Of a stretch of 64,000 bases of DNA, positions 36,614-47,231 are shown piece by piece (positions within the stretch are counted from its first letter, which is position 1; each line of letters opens with the position of its first letter). Position numbers and translations under genes: made by a program. The stretch is taken from positions 6,572,001-6,636,000 of the forward strand of contig NZ_CP109435.1 of assembly GCF_036227125.1 (NCBI RefSeq), in the 5' to 3' direction. Below the pieces are notes generated by a model. That model saw only the letters and a program-made list of their open reading frames with translations, had not been told where the DNA came from and made no database searches. This DNA comes from Streptomyces sp. NBC_01485. Lineage in GTDB: Bacteria > Actinomycetota > Actinomycetes > Streptomycetales > Streptomycetaceae.

Positions 36614-37168
36614 AAGTTTGAGGCTGGGTGGGGGTGTCAAGGCGGCTGCGACGAGCAACGGAGTTCCGGTGAGAACAACGTCGACCAAGATTGCTGAAGT
36701 ACAGGAATTCTGTTGGACACCCAGTCTGTCATCACCCGCACCGTCAGCGTGGCCTGGGGACGGTTCGCGCCCGGCCGCCTCGGTGAACTCACCCAGCTCA
36801 TTCCGTTCGAGATGGTCGACGAGGCCCTGAGCGCCACCAGGACCATGCAGTCGCGGCTGCGGGATCTGCCTTCCCGGGGCGTGGTGTACCTGGTCCTGGC
36901 CGCGTGACTGTTCCCGGAGGCGGGGTATCCCGGCGTGTGGCGCAAACTCACCGGGGCGCTGGCCCAGGCCCGCCGCCGTATCGGCAGCAGCCCGCTGCTG
37001 TGGCTGTTCGACCTGCTGCGCGGCTCGGCCGCGACCGGACACGGACCAGGGGTCCGCTGGCACGGTCTGCTGGCGGTCGCGCCCGCATCGACACCCCCCA
37101 TAAAGCCACCACCGGCATAGAAATCCTCACGCCCGCAGGCCCTTGACAACATGCCCCCACCGCAAACT
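36614..37168. mobile_element. Deleted IS4-family insertion sequence
   Basis: A relic of about 555 bp between imperfect inverted ends: left AGTTTGAGGCTGGGTGGGGG, right (minus strand) AGTTTGCGGTGGGGGCATG, both followed by TGTCAAGG. It carries only a truncated transposase start. Exact ends and target duplication could not be fixed by eye. Confidence 0.6.
36713..37120 (+). pseudogene. IS4-family transposase N-terminal domain, nonsense and deleted
   Basis: Reads VAWGRFAPGRLGELTQLIPF, then SRLRDLPSRGVVYLVLAA, an in-frame TGA (36905-36907, where LAACLFPE would be expected), then LFPEAGYPGVWRKLTGALAQ and RRRIGSSPLLWLFDLLRG. This is the Insertion-element-4 N-terminal domain; the following DDE catalytic domain is absent. 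A deletion also removed residues between LTGALA and RRRIG. Dead copy. Confidence 0.75.
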
Positions 37169-37254
37169 GAACGGCCTTGCTCCTGATACTCCAGCCGCCC
37201 GGTGAAACCCGCAGGTCAGACTGCGAAATCCTGCGGAGTACACGAGCCCCACCC

Positions 37255-39486
<2,232 letters not shown>

Positions 39487-39638
39487 CGTCTCGCCTCCCG
39501 CGGCTCATGGAACGACGTGGGAAAAGAGCGCACGGTGTCCCGCCGGGGCTCCCGGTCGCGTCGTCCTCCCCCCATTTCTGCCCAGAGCGGCCCTCGCACT
39601 CACGTTTCCCCGGGGCGTGCCCGGTCGTTGGGCACCCC

Positions 39639-40892
39639 GTGAGGCACGTACAAGGGCGCGCACGGCGCGCGGGGGTCGCACTGGCCGCCGTACTGACATG
39701 GGCAGGACTACTGGCCGGGGCCGCCGGCTGCACCGGCGGCGACGGCGACAGCCGGAGCGGACTCGACCGGATGCTCGGCAAACCCCCGGCCCCCGAGGAC
39801 GTCATCCGGGTCACCCCGCAGGACAACGCCAAGGGCGTGCGGCCGGGGGCGGGGCTGCGGGTGCGGGTGCCCGACGGGCGGCTGGAGTCGGTGAAGGTCG
39901 TCCGGTCGCAGGACGCGCAGGAGGCCGAGGTGCCGGGCAAGGTCGCCGCGGACGGCCTGAGCTGGCGGCCGGACGACGACCGGCTCGGGCTCGCCGCCCG
40001 CTACACCGTCGACGTCGTGGCCCTGGACGGCGACGGCAACCGCTCGGCCCGGCACACCACGTTCACCACCTACGTCCCCGAGGAGCGTTTCATCGGCTAC
40101 GTCACCCCCGAGAACCGGGCCACCGTCGGCACCGGCATGATCGTCTCGCTGGAGTTCAACCGGGAGATCGAGAACCGGGCCGCCGTCGAACGCGCCGTCC
40201 GGGTCACGGCCGAGCCGGCGGTGGACGTGAGACCGCACTGGTTCGGCGACACCCGGCTCGACTTCCGCCCCGAGCGGTACTGGGCGCCCGGCACCCGCGT
40301 CACCGTCGCTCTCGGCCTGCGGGACGTCGAAGGGGCGCCCGGCGTGTACGGGTTGCAGCAGAAGTCGTTCTCCTTCACCGTCGGCCGCAGCCAGGTCTCC
40401 CTGGTCGACGCGGCGAAGCACACCATGGAGGTCCGGCGCGACGGCGACCTGCTGGCCACCGTGCCGATCACCGCCGGGGCGCCGAAGAACACCACGTACA
40501 ACGGCAGGATGGTGGTGACCGAGATGCTGGAGCTGACCCGGATGAACGGCGCCACGGTCGGCTTCAGGAAGGCGAACGGCAAGGGCGAGTACGACATCCC
40601 GGACGTGCCGCACGCCATGCGGCTGACCAGCTCCGGAACCTTCCTGCACGGCAACTACTGGGCGGACGCGGAGGCGTTCGGGAAGGTCAACCTCAGCCAC
40701 GGCTGCGTGGGCCTGCGGGACGTCAAGGGCGGCGGTTCGGACACGCCGGCGGGCTGGTTCTTCGACCGCAGCCTCGTCGGGGACGTCGTCGAGGTCGTCC
40801 ACAGCAAGGACAAGCAGGTCGCCCCGGACAACGGGCTCGGCGGCTGGAACCTGACCTGGCAGGAGTGGCTCGCCGGCGGCGCCGTGAAATGA
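39639..40892 (+). CDS. Lipoprotein L,D-transpeptidase (YkuD) with Ig-like domains, copy 1
   Basis: Cell-wall enzyme forming 3-3 cross-links or anchoring proteins. 417 residues from GTG 39639: signal and lipobox-like LLAGAAGC, two Ig-like/LDT accessory domains (about 45-250, ENRATVGTGMIVSLEFNREI), then the YkuD catalytic domain with FLHGNYWADAE and the catalytic Cys in LSHGCVGLRD, and the actinobacterial C-terminal motif WNLTWQEWL. It shares layout and order with the next gene, a tandem paralogue. An upstream ATG frame overlapping glgX was rejected because it hides the signal peptide. Confidence 0.92.
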   Translation: MRHVQGRARRAGVALAAVLTWAGLLAGAAGCTGGDGDSRSGLDRMLGKPPAPEDVIRVTPQDNAKGVRPGAGLRVRVPDGRLESVKVVRSQDAQEAEVPGKVAADGLSWRPDDDRLGLAARYTVDVVALDGDGNRSARHTTFTTYVPEERFIGYVTPENRATVGTGMIVSLEFNREIENRAAVERAVRVTAEPAVDVRPHWFGDTRLDFRPERYWAPGTRVTVALGLRDVEGAPGVYGLQQKSFSFTVGRSQVSLVDAAKHTMEVRRDGDLLATVPITAGAPKNTTYNGRMVVTEMLELTRMNGATVGFRKANGKGEYDIPDVPHAMRLTSSGTFLHGNYWADAEAFGKVNLSHGCVGLRDVKGGGSDTPAGWFFDRSLVGDVVEVVHSKDKQVAPDNGLGGWNLTWQEWLAGGAVK

Positions 40893-40925
40893 CCTCGCCC
40901 CCGACGCAACCTTCCCCGCGTTCGC

Positions 40926-40971
40926 ATGGTCCTAGTTGGGACTGAACCATGGTCGTAGTTGGGACTGAACG
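40926..40971. repeat. 23-bp tandem repeat upstream of the second transpeptidase
   Basis: Two consecutive 23-bp units each containing TAGTTGGGACTGAAC (40933-40947 and 40956-40970). They lie between the two paralogous genes, 114 bp before the TTG start. Could be an operator array. Confidence 0.6.
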
Positions 40972-41084
40972 GTGACATTCCCGTCCCGTCCAGGCCGTTG
41001 ACCTTGTGGTTAATATGCGGCGAACGCGGGGGACGCGTCGCGATGCGGGACCGGGCAGGGCCCGGGGGAGTGGGGAGAACGACT

Positions 41085-42335
41085 TTGAACGTGCGACCGA
41101 TATCGGGGGCGTCGGTTGGGGGGCGCCCGGGCGCCCGCAACAAGCGGTTGGCGCTGGTCGTCGGCGGGCTGATGCTCGCCGTCACGGCATGCGGGGGCGG
41201 CGGGGGCGCGGACACCAAGGCCGACGCCAAGGACGCGGGCGGCAAGGGCGCTTCGGCCACCGCCGAGAGCAAGCAGTCGGAGGCCGTCGTCACCATCGCG
41301 CCGAAGACCGGCGCCAAGGACGTCGACACCAGCGGCATCCTGAAGGTCAGCGCCGCCAAGGGCAAGCTGACCGAGGTCACCGTCAAGGACACCAAGGGCA
41401 AGAAGGTCGCCGGCGCCATCACGGCCGACGGCGCCGGCTGGACGCCCGCCACCCACCTGGCCGCGTCCACCGCGTACCAGGTGCACGCGGTCGCCAAGGA
41501 CGCCGAGGGCCGCACGGCCGCCGAGGACTCGTCGTTCACGACGCTGAGCCCGCAGAACACCTTCATCGGCAACTTCACGCCGGAGGACGGCTCCAGGGTC
41601 GGCGTCGGCATGCCGTTCTCGGTCCGCTTCACGCGCGGCATCACCAAGCCGGCCGACGTCGAGAAGGCCATCACCGTCAAGACCGTGCCGCCCGTCGAGG
41701 TCGAGGGCCACTGGTTCGGCAACGACCGCCTCGACTTCCGTCCCGAGAAGTACTGGAAGGCCGGCACCAAGGTGACGGTCGAGCTGAACCTCGACGGCGT
41801 CGAGGGCCGCAAGGGCGTCTACGGCGAGCAGACCAAGACGGTCTCCTTCACCATCGGCCGCGACCAGGTGTCCGTCGTGGACGCCAAGAAGCACACGATG
41901 AAGGTCATGCAGGAGGGCAAGGTCGTCAAGACCATCGCGGTCACCACCGGCAAGCCCGGCTACGCCACCTGGAACGGCCAGATGGTGATGAGCGAGAAGT
42001 TCACCGTGACCCGGATGAACGGCGACACGGTCGGCTACGACGGCGAGTACGACATCAAGGACGTCCCGCACGCCATCCGCCTGACCGACTCCGGCACCTT
42101 CGTGCACGGCAACTACTGGGGCGGCGACGCCTTCGGCAACTACAACGCCAGCCACGGCTGCATCGGTCTGCGCGATGTGCGCGGCGGCTACGACAGCGGC
42201 GTGCCGGCCGCCTGGTTCTTCAACCACTCGATGGTCGGCGACGTGGTGGTCGTGAAGAACTCCACCGACCCGACGGTCGACCCGTCCAACGGCCTCAACG
42301 GCTGGAACATCCCGTGGGCGGAGTGGAAGAAGTAG
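41085..42335 (+). CDS. Lipoprotein L,D-transpeptidase (YkuD), copy 2
   Basis: 416 residues, TTG start at 41085 eight bases after GGGGAGA. Basic N-terminus, hydrophobic LALVVGGLMLAVTAC with a good lipobox (VTAC), Lys-rich linker, accessory domains (FTPEDGSRVGVGMPFSVRFT), catalytic YkuD domain with FVHGNYWGGDAF and ASHGCIGLRD, ending WNIPWAEWKK. Paralogue of the gene upstream; Lys replaces many Arg residues of copy 1. Own terminator downstream. Confidence 0.92.
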   Translation: MNVRPISGASVGGRPGARNKRLALVVGGLMLAVTACGGGGGADTKADAKDAGGKGASATAESKQSEAVVTIAPKTGAKDVDTSGILKVSAAKGKLTEVTVKDTKGKKVAGAITADGAGWTPATHLAASTAYQVHAVAKDAEGRTAAEDSSFTTLSPQNTFIGNFTPEDGSRVGVGMPFSVRFTRGITKPADVEKAITVKTVPPVEVEGHWFGNDRLDFRPEKYWKAGTKVTVELNLDGVEGRKGVYGEQTKTVSFTIGRDQVSVVDAKKHTMKVMQEGKVVKTIAVTTGKPGYATWNGQMVMSEKFTVTRMNGDTVGYDGEYDIKDVPHAIRLTDSGTFVHGNYWGGDAFGNYNASHGCIGLRDVRGGYDSGVPAAWFFNHSMVGDVVVVKNSTDPTVDPSNGLNGWNIPWAEWKK

Positions 42336-42358
42336 CCCTCGCCAGGGTGTGGGTGAGC

Positions 42359-42400
42359 GGGCCCGGTGCCGTACGTCCTGTGACGTACGGCACCGGGCCC
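42359..42400. terminator. Strong hairpin terminator after the transpeptidase pair
   Basis: A 19-bp perfect stem (42359-42377 with 42382-42400; GGGCCCGGTGCCGTACGTC and complement) with a four-base loop, followed by GTTGTCGTT. Located 23 bases past the stop. Confidence 0.85.
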
Positions 42401-42431
42401 GTTGTCGTTAGTGGTGGTTAACCTGGCTGGC

Positions 42432-43199
42432 ATGACCGTGAATCTCGAAGTCGCCGACGGTGTCGGCACGATCCGTCTCGACCGGCCGCCCATGAACGCC
42501 CTGGACGTCGCCACGCAGGACCGGCTCAAGGAGCTCGCCGAGGAGGCGGGCCGCAGGGACGACGTGCGTGCCGTCGTCCTGTACGGCGGGGAGAAGGTGT
42601 TCGCGGCGGGCGCGGACATCAAGGAGATGCAGGCGATGGACCACACCGCGATGGTCCTGCGCTCCCGCGCCCTCCAGGAGGCCTTCACGGCCGTGGCCCG
42701 CATCCCCAAGCCGGTCGTGGCGGCCGTCACCGGGTACGCGCTGGGCGGCGGCTGCGAGCTCGCGCTGTGCGCGGACTTCCGCATCGCCGGCGACAACGCC
42801 AAGCTCGGCCAGCCCGAGATCCTGCTCGGGCTGATCCCCGGCGCCGGCGGCACCCAGCGCCTGTCCCGGCTGGTCGGCCCCTCCAAGGCGAAGGACCTCA
42901 TCTTCACCGGCCGGATGGTGAAGGCCGACGAGGCGCTGACCCTGGGCCTGGTCGACCGGGTGGTCCCGGCCGCCGACGTCTACACCGAGGCGCACGCCTG
43001 GGCGGCGAAGCTGGCGCAGGGGCCGGCGCTCGCGCTGCGCGCGGCGAAGGAGTCGATCGACACCGGTCTGGAGACCGACATCGAGACGGGCCTGGCCGTC
43101 GAACGCACCTGGTTCGCGGGCCTGTTCGCGACCGCCGACCGCGAGACGGGCATGCGCAGCTTCGTGGAGGAAGGCCCCGGCAAGGCCAAATTCCTGTGA
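42432..43199 (+). CDS. Enoyl-CoA hydratase/isomerase (crotonase family)
   Basis: 255 residues. Hydrates trans-2-enoyl-CoA in beta-oxidation or related acyl-CoA chemistry. Both catalytic glutamates of the classical hydratase are present (GGGCELALCADF and GQPEILLGLIPGAGG), with oxyanion-hole segments VFAAGADIKEM and ALGGGCE. The start ATG at 42432 fits family N-termini (VNLEVADGVGTIRLDRPP); an open frame from 42402 runs back to the upstream terminator. Single gene. Confidence 0.93.
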   Translation: MTVNLEVADGVGTIRLDRPPMNALDVATQDRLKELAEEAGRRDDVRAVVLYGGEKVFAAGADIKEMQAMDHTAMVLRSRALQEAFTAVARIPKPVVAAVTGYALGGGCELALCADFRIAGDNAKLGQPEILLGLIPGAGGTQRLSRLVGPSKAKDLIFTGRMVKADEALTLGLVDRVVPAADVYTEAHAWAAKLAQGPALALRAAKESIDTGLETDIETGLAVERTWFAGLFATADRETGMRSFVEEGPGKAKFL

Positions 43200-43486
43200 G
43201 TGACGTCTCCTTCTGACTCCCCGGAACCTCTTGCAATTGACGGGACGTCTCATCAGGTTCCCTCGATGGGGCGGATTGTGGGAACCTGGGGACGGCCTTG
43301 AGTCTGTCGGTCGAGGGAGCCTGTCGATTGCCTCTGGACGAGCCGTTATCGCAGGTCAGCGAGGGTTCATCAGGTCCCGAACTGCCGCTGGCATATGCCG
43401 TCCGAAACGTGCGGAATGGTGGGTTCCGGGGGGCGTATTCCGTCGGAACGGCCCCGGAGGGCGCTTCGGGCCGCCATGATGGGGGC

Positions 43487-43990
43487 ATGGCGGGGCTGGA
43501 TGGCATCGATCAGCCGCGGGGACAGGGCCGTGCGACCGCGGCGCGCTGGTCGCCTGCGGTCGAGGACGAACGGGCGCTCAAGGCGCTGGAGTTGTTCGGT
43601 AATCCGACGGACGGTGAGGTTCAGCTCCCGTCCCGTCCCGAGTCCGCCGCCACGGCCCGCCGGCTCGCCCAGGTCGTCGTCCTGCGCCAGTGGGGACTGT
43701 CCCTCAAGATGACGGAGGACGTGGTGCTCCTCGTCTCCGAACTCGTCGGCAACGCCGTGCGCCACACCGGCGCCCGTGCCTTCGGTCTGCGGATGCGGCG
43801 CCGGCGCGGCTGGATCCGCGTCGAGGTCCGCGACCCGTCCCGCGGGCTGCCCTGTCTGATGCCGGTTCAGCCGCTGGACGTCAGCGGGCGGGGCCTGTTC
43901 CTCGTCGACAGGCTCTCCGACCGGTGGGGGGCGGACCTCCTGCCGCGGGGGAAGACGACGTGGTTCGAGATGCGGGTCGCCGACCGTTAG
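43487..43990 (+). CDS. Anti-sigma-factor-like ATP-binding protein (HATPase_c_2)
   Basis: 167-residue cytoplasmic GHKL ATPase of the RsbW/SpoIIAB-like class that is abundant in Streptomyces and presumed to bind sigma or anti-anti-sigma partners. N-box LVSELVGNAVRHTGA and G-box SGRGLFLVDRLSDRWGA are clear. ATG 43487 was chosen; the longer frame from 43298 has atypical composition. The 287-base gap before it shows only short GGAACCT/AGGTTCC complementarity. Confidence 0.85.
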   Translation: MAGLDGIDQPRGQGRATAARWSPAVEDERALKALELFGNPTDGEVQLPSRPESAATARRLAQVVVLRQWGLSLKMTEDVVLLVSELVGNAVRHTGARAFGLRMRRRRGWIRVEVRDPSRGLPCLMPVQPLDVSGRGLFLVDRLSDRWGADLLPRGKTTWFEMRVADR

Positions 43991-44054
43991 GCGCGGTCGG
44001 TGTCGATCGGTGTCGACGGGTCAATCGCCGGAATTGCGGCATATCACCCTTTAA

Positions 44055-44879
44055 ATGGTGCGGGTGACCACATCCGACCGTCGTTCCGTGCTGCGGGCGG
44101 GCGCCGGGCTCGTCGCCGGGGGTACGTTCGCGGCCGCGTGCTCGCCCACTGGCACCCCCTCCGGCGCCGTCGCCCACCACGCCCCCACGTCCCCCGCACC
44201 CACCCCCGCGGGGAATGTGACGGAATCACGGATTCCGTCACATTCCCCGACCGCACCCACCCCCCGCGCCTACCCCCGGCAGCCCGTCCAGATCACCCAC
44301 GGCCCCCGGGACCGGCCCCGGGTCGCCCTCACCTTTCACGGTCAGGGGGAACCCTCCGTCGCCCGCGCCCTGCTCGGTGAGGCCGAACGGCGCGGCGCCC
44401 GGGTCACCGTCCTGGCCGTCGGGACCTGGCTCGACGAACACCCCGACCTCGCCCGCCGGATCCTCGACGGCGGCCACGACCTCGGCAACCACACCCAGCG
44501 CCACCTGGACGTCAACGCCATGTCCGAGGCGGACGCGACGGGCGAGATCACCGGCTGCGCCGAGCGGCTGCGCAAGCTCACCGGGTCCATCGGGACCTGG
44601 TTCCGCCCCTCCCGCACCGCCCACGCCTCCCCGCTCGTCGAGACGCTGGCCCGCCGCGCCGGCTACCCGCACGTCCTCTCCTACGACGTCGACTCGCTCG
44701 ACTTCACCTCGCCCGGCGCCCCCGCCGTCGCCCGCAACGTCCTCGGCGGGATCCGGAACGGGTCTGTCGTGAGCCTGCACTTCGGGTACGCGGACACGGT
44801 CGCCGCGCTCCCCGCCGTCCTGGACGAACTCGACCGCCGCGGACTGCGCGCGGTCACCACCACGGAGCTGATCGGCTGA
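44055..44879 (+). CDS. Polysaccharide deacetylase-like lipoprotein with altered first motif
   Basis: 274 residues. A Tat-like signal (SDRRSVLRAGAGLVAGG) ends in a lipobox-type AAAC; a Pro/Ser/Thr linker follows, then a NodB-type barrel. The His-pair metal motif is intact (GGHDLGNHTQRHLD), but the normal TFDDGP motif reads LTFHGQGEP, so the catalytic/metal Asp is lacking. It may be a binding protein or use a different metal arrangement. A 19-bp perfect palindrome lies inside the linker codons. Its stop overlaps the next ATG by one base, implying co-translation with the beta-propeller lipoprotein. Confidence 0.8.
   Translation: MVRVTTSDRRSVLRAGAGLVAGGTFAAACSPTGTPSGAVAHHAPTSPAPTPAGNVTESRIPSHSPTAPTPRAYPRQPVQITHGPRDRPRVALTFHGQGEPSVARALLGEAERRGARVTVLAVGTWLDEHPDLARRILDGGHDLGNHTQRHLDVNAMSEADATGEITGCAERLRKLTGSIGTWFRPSRTAHASPLVETLARRAGYPHVLSYDVDSLDFTSPGAPAVARNVLGGIRNGSVVSLHFGYADTVAALPAVLDELDRRGLRAVTTTELIG
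44209..44249. repeat. Perfect 19-bp inverted repeat inside the deacetylase coding sequence
   Basis: Arms 44209-44227 (CGGGGAATGTGACGGAATC) and 44231-44249 with a three-base loop ACG. It is translated as GNVTESRIPSHSP in the linker between signal and catalytic domain. Confidence 0.85.
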
Positions 44880-46063
44880 TGCACCGCAACCTCGTGAAAA
44901 GCGCCCTGCTGGCAAGCGCCGCGTTCACCGTCCTCGCCGCCTGCGGCACCGACGGCGAGAGCGGCGGCGCGGACCGGGCCACCAGGGCGGCCGCCCCCGC
45001 GCCGGTGAAGAAGGCCGTGAAACCGGCCGTCGACGGGCTGCCCGGCATGCCGCCCGTGCTGGACCCGAAGGACGTCTACGCCGCCGACCGTCCGAACAAG
45101 CTCTCCCCGGTGGTCAAGGACTTCCCGTCCCGGGTGTACGTCCCCAACACCGAGTCCGACACCGTCTCCGTCATCGACCCGAAGACGTACAAGGTGATCG
45201 AGACGCTCCGCGTCGGCCGGCAGCCGCAGCACGTCGTGCCCTCCTGGGACATGAAGACGCTGTGGGTCAACAACAACCGGGGGCACACCCTCACCCCCAT
45301 CGACCCGAAGACCGGCAAGGCCGGCAAGTCGGTCGAGGTGCACGACCCGTACAACCTCTACTTCACGCCCAACGGCAAGTACGCCGTCGTCATGGCCTCC
45401 CTCGACCGCGAACTCGTCTTCCGCGACCCGCACACCATGAAGCGGATCAAGACGGAACCGGTCACCTGCTACGGCGTCAACCACGCCGACTTCTCCCGCG
45501 ACGGGAGGTACTTCATCGTGTCCTGCGAGTTCAGCGGTGAACTGCTGAAGGTCGACACCGAGAAGATGAAGGTCGTCGCCCAGCAGAAACTGCCGTTCAA
45601 GGGCGCCATGCCGCAGGACGTGAAGGTCTCGCCCGACGGCAAGCGGTTCTACGTCGCGGACATGATGGCCGACGGCATGTGGATCGTCGACGGCGACACC
45701 TTCGGCAAGCCGAAGTTCCTGTACACCGGCAAGGGCTGCCACGGGCTGTACGTCAGCCGCGACTCCCACGAGATGTACGTCTCCAACCGGGGCGAGGGCA
45801 CCGTCTCCGTCTTCGACTTCACCAAGAACGAGCTCACCAGGAAGTGGCGCCTCCCGGACGGCGGCAGCCCCGACATGGGCGGCGTCTCGGCGGACGGCAA
45901 GGTCCTGTGGCTGTCGGGGCGCTACGACGCCGAGGTGTACGCCCTCGACACCGCCACCGGACGCCAGCTCGCCCGCATCAAGGTCGGCAGCGGCCCGCAC
46001 GGCCTCGCCGTCTACCCGCAGCCCGGCCGCTACTCACTCGGCCACACGGGCGTCTTCCGCTAG
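44879..46063 (+). CDS. Beta-propeller lipoprotein (YncE-like)
   Basis: 394 residues. Signal FTVLAAC lipobox, short Ala/Pro/Lys linker, then seven-bladed YVTN-type repeats (RVYVPNTESDTVSVIDPKTY, LWVNNNRGHTLTPID, RFYVADMMADGMWIVD, MYVSNRGEGTVSVFDF, VLWLSGRYDAEVYALD). Likely an extracytoplasmic ligand or scaffold protein. Translationally coupled to the deacetylase-like gene (ATG inside TGATG). Its 3' end overlaps the convergent GNAT gene by 30 bases. Confidence 0.85.
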   Translation: MHRNLVKSALLASAAFTVLAACGTDGESGGADRATRAAAPAPVKKAVKPAVDGLPGMPPVLDPKDVYAADRPNKLSPVVKDFPSRVYVPNTESDTVSVIDPKTYKVIETLRVGRQPQHVVPSWDMKTLWVNNNRGHTLTPIDPKTGKAGKSVEVHDPYNLYFTPNGKYAVVMASLDRELVFRDPHTMKRIKTEPVTCYGVNHADFSRDGRYFIVSCEFSGELLKVDTEKMKVVAQQKLPFKGAMPQDVKVSPDGKRFYVADMMADGMWIVDGDTFGKPKFLYTGKGCHGLYVSRDSHEMYVSNRGEGTVSVFDFTKNELTRKWRLPDGGSPDMGGVSADGKVLWLSGRYDAEVYALDTATGRQLARIKVGSGPHGLAVYPQPGRYSLGHTGVFR

Positions 46064-46714
46064 GTACTGCGCTGGGATGACGGGCGGGGGGATCAGCAGG
46101 ATCTCCGCGCCCACCGGTACGTACCCCGCCGCCTGGAACGCCCGTACGCTGCGGGCGTTTCCCGGGGCGACCTGGGCCCAGACGGGCTCCGTGGCCAGGT
46201 GGCGGGCGGCGGTGACCAGGCTGCGGCCGAGGCCCCGGTGCCGTACCGCCTCGTCGACCTCCACCGACACCTCCAGCCGGCCGCCGATGCCGCGTCCCAT
46301 GACCAGGATCCCGCCGTCCGCCGACCACGCGCGCACCTCGTCGCGCCGGCGCCGGGCGTACCGGATCCGGGGATGGTCCAGGTCCTTGATCTCCTGCGGC
46401 GGCACAGGGGGCTCGCCGGGCAGGGGGGCGCCCACCAGCATCGCGTCGACCGTCTCGGCCGTGCGACCCGTGCGCTCCATGAGAGCGGCCAGGAACCGCG
46501 GGTTCATGGACGCCGACAGGGGATCGGAGTCGACGCCGCGCAGCGCGCCGTACACCCACTCCGGGTCCTCGTCCGTGAAGACGACCGAGTGCGCGGTGAA
46601 GGACAGGACGCCCGCGTCGCGGTGGGAGGGCTGGGGGACGAGGGTCGTGCGGCCGTCGGGCGGTGGGAAGACGCCGTGTGCGGCCGCGTCGAGAATGTCC
46701 CGCAAGTTCCTCAT
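46034..46714 (-). CDS. GNAT-family N-acetyltransferase
   Basis: 226 residues. An N-terminal domain of about 130 residues of unknown role precedes a GNAT core with acetyl-CoA loop VRHRGLGRSLV and a C-terminal NARSVRAFQAAGYVPVGAE motif. ATG 46714 gives MRNLRDILDAAAHGVFPPPD; longer upstream frames look artefactual. Convergent with and overlapping the propeller gene. The substrate is not predictable. Confidence 0.8.
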   Translation of the reverse strand: MRNLRDILDAAAHGVFPPPDGRTTLVPQPSHRDAGVLSFTAHSVVFTDEDPEWVYGALRGVDSDPLSASMNPRFLAALMERTGRTAETVDAMLVGAPLPGEPPVPPQEIKDLDHPRIRYARRRRDEVRAWSADGGILVMGRGIGGRLEVSVEVDEAVRHRGLGRSLVTAARHLATEPVWAQVAPGNARSVRAFQAAGYVPVGAEILLIPPPVIPAQYLAEDARVAE

Positions 46715-46844
46715 CGCCGTGCTCCCCGAGTCTCCTGGGTGGTCGCTGCGCCGCGCGCTCACCAGGGCCGTTAATCTGACCTGCGTCAGTAGGACAGCAA
46801 GACAGTACGCATGACCGCAAGGCATGACGAAGAGGGGCGGATCG

Positions 46845-47057
46845 GTGGCCGACATCGAAGAAGCGCGCAAGCAGTTCCAGCGGATCGACACGGACGGGGA
46901 CGGCTTCATCACCGCGGCCGAGTTCAAGAGCGCCCTGGCCCAGGAGGGCGACTGGAACGTCACCGAGACGGTCGCCGAGGCCATCATCAAGAGCCGCGAC
47001 CTCAACGGCGACAAGGTCCTGTCGTTCGACGAGTTCTGGACGTACCTCAGCAAGTGA
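46845..47057 (+). CDS. Small EF-hand calcium-binding protein
   Basis: 70 residues with two EF-hand loops, DTDGDGFITAAEF and DLNGDKVLSFDEF, each with the acidic 1-3-5-12 ligands. Similar in size and layout to the calmodulin-like Cab proteins of Streptomyces. GTG 46845 after GAGGGG is preferred; ATG 46824 is in frame but has no ribosome site. Probably a cytoplasmic Ca sensor or buffer. Hairpin downstream. Confidence 0.88.
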   Translation: MADIEEARKQFQRIDTDGDGFITAAEFKSALAQEGDWNVTETVAEAIIKSRDLNGDKVLSFDEFWTYLSK

Positions 47058-47083
47058 CGTGAGCGGGTGACGTGAGTCGAGAG

Positions 47084-47111
47084 GGGGGCGCCGCGATTTC
47101 GGGGTGCCCCC
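47084..47111. terminator. Hairpin after the EF-hand gene
   Basis: GGGGGCGCC (47084-47092) and GGTGCCCCC (47103-47111), one G-U pair, loop of ten. Confidence 0.55.
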
Positions 47112-47231
47112 ATTCGCCGTGCCGGATGTTCGTCGCGCGGGCGGAATAGGTCGCGGTCGGGCGGGGTTGATGCCGGTAAGACGCATGCATGTGCATCGAA
47201 TCTGATCGATACCGAGAAGACAGGACCAGTC

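Noticed and set aside
36713..37120. IS4 fragment as a functional transposase
   Set aside because: In-frame TGA, an internal deletion and absence of the DDE domain.
44209..44249. The perfect hairpin as a normal gene-end terminator
   Set aside because: It sits in the middle of a well-supported coding sequence, 630 bases before the stop.
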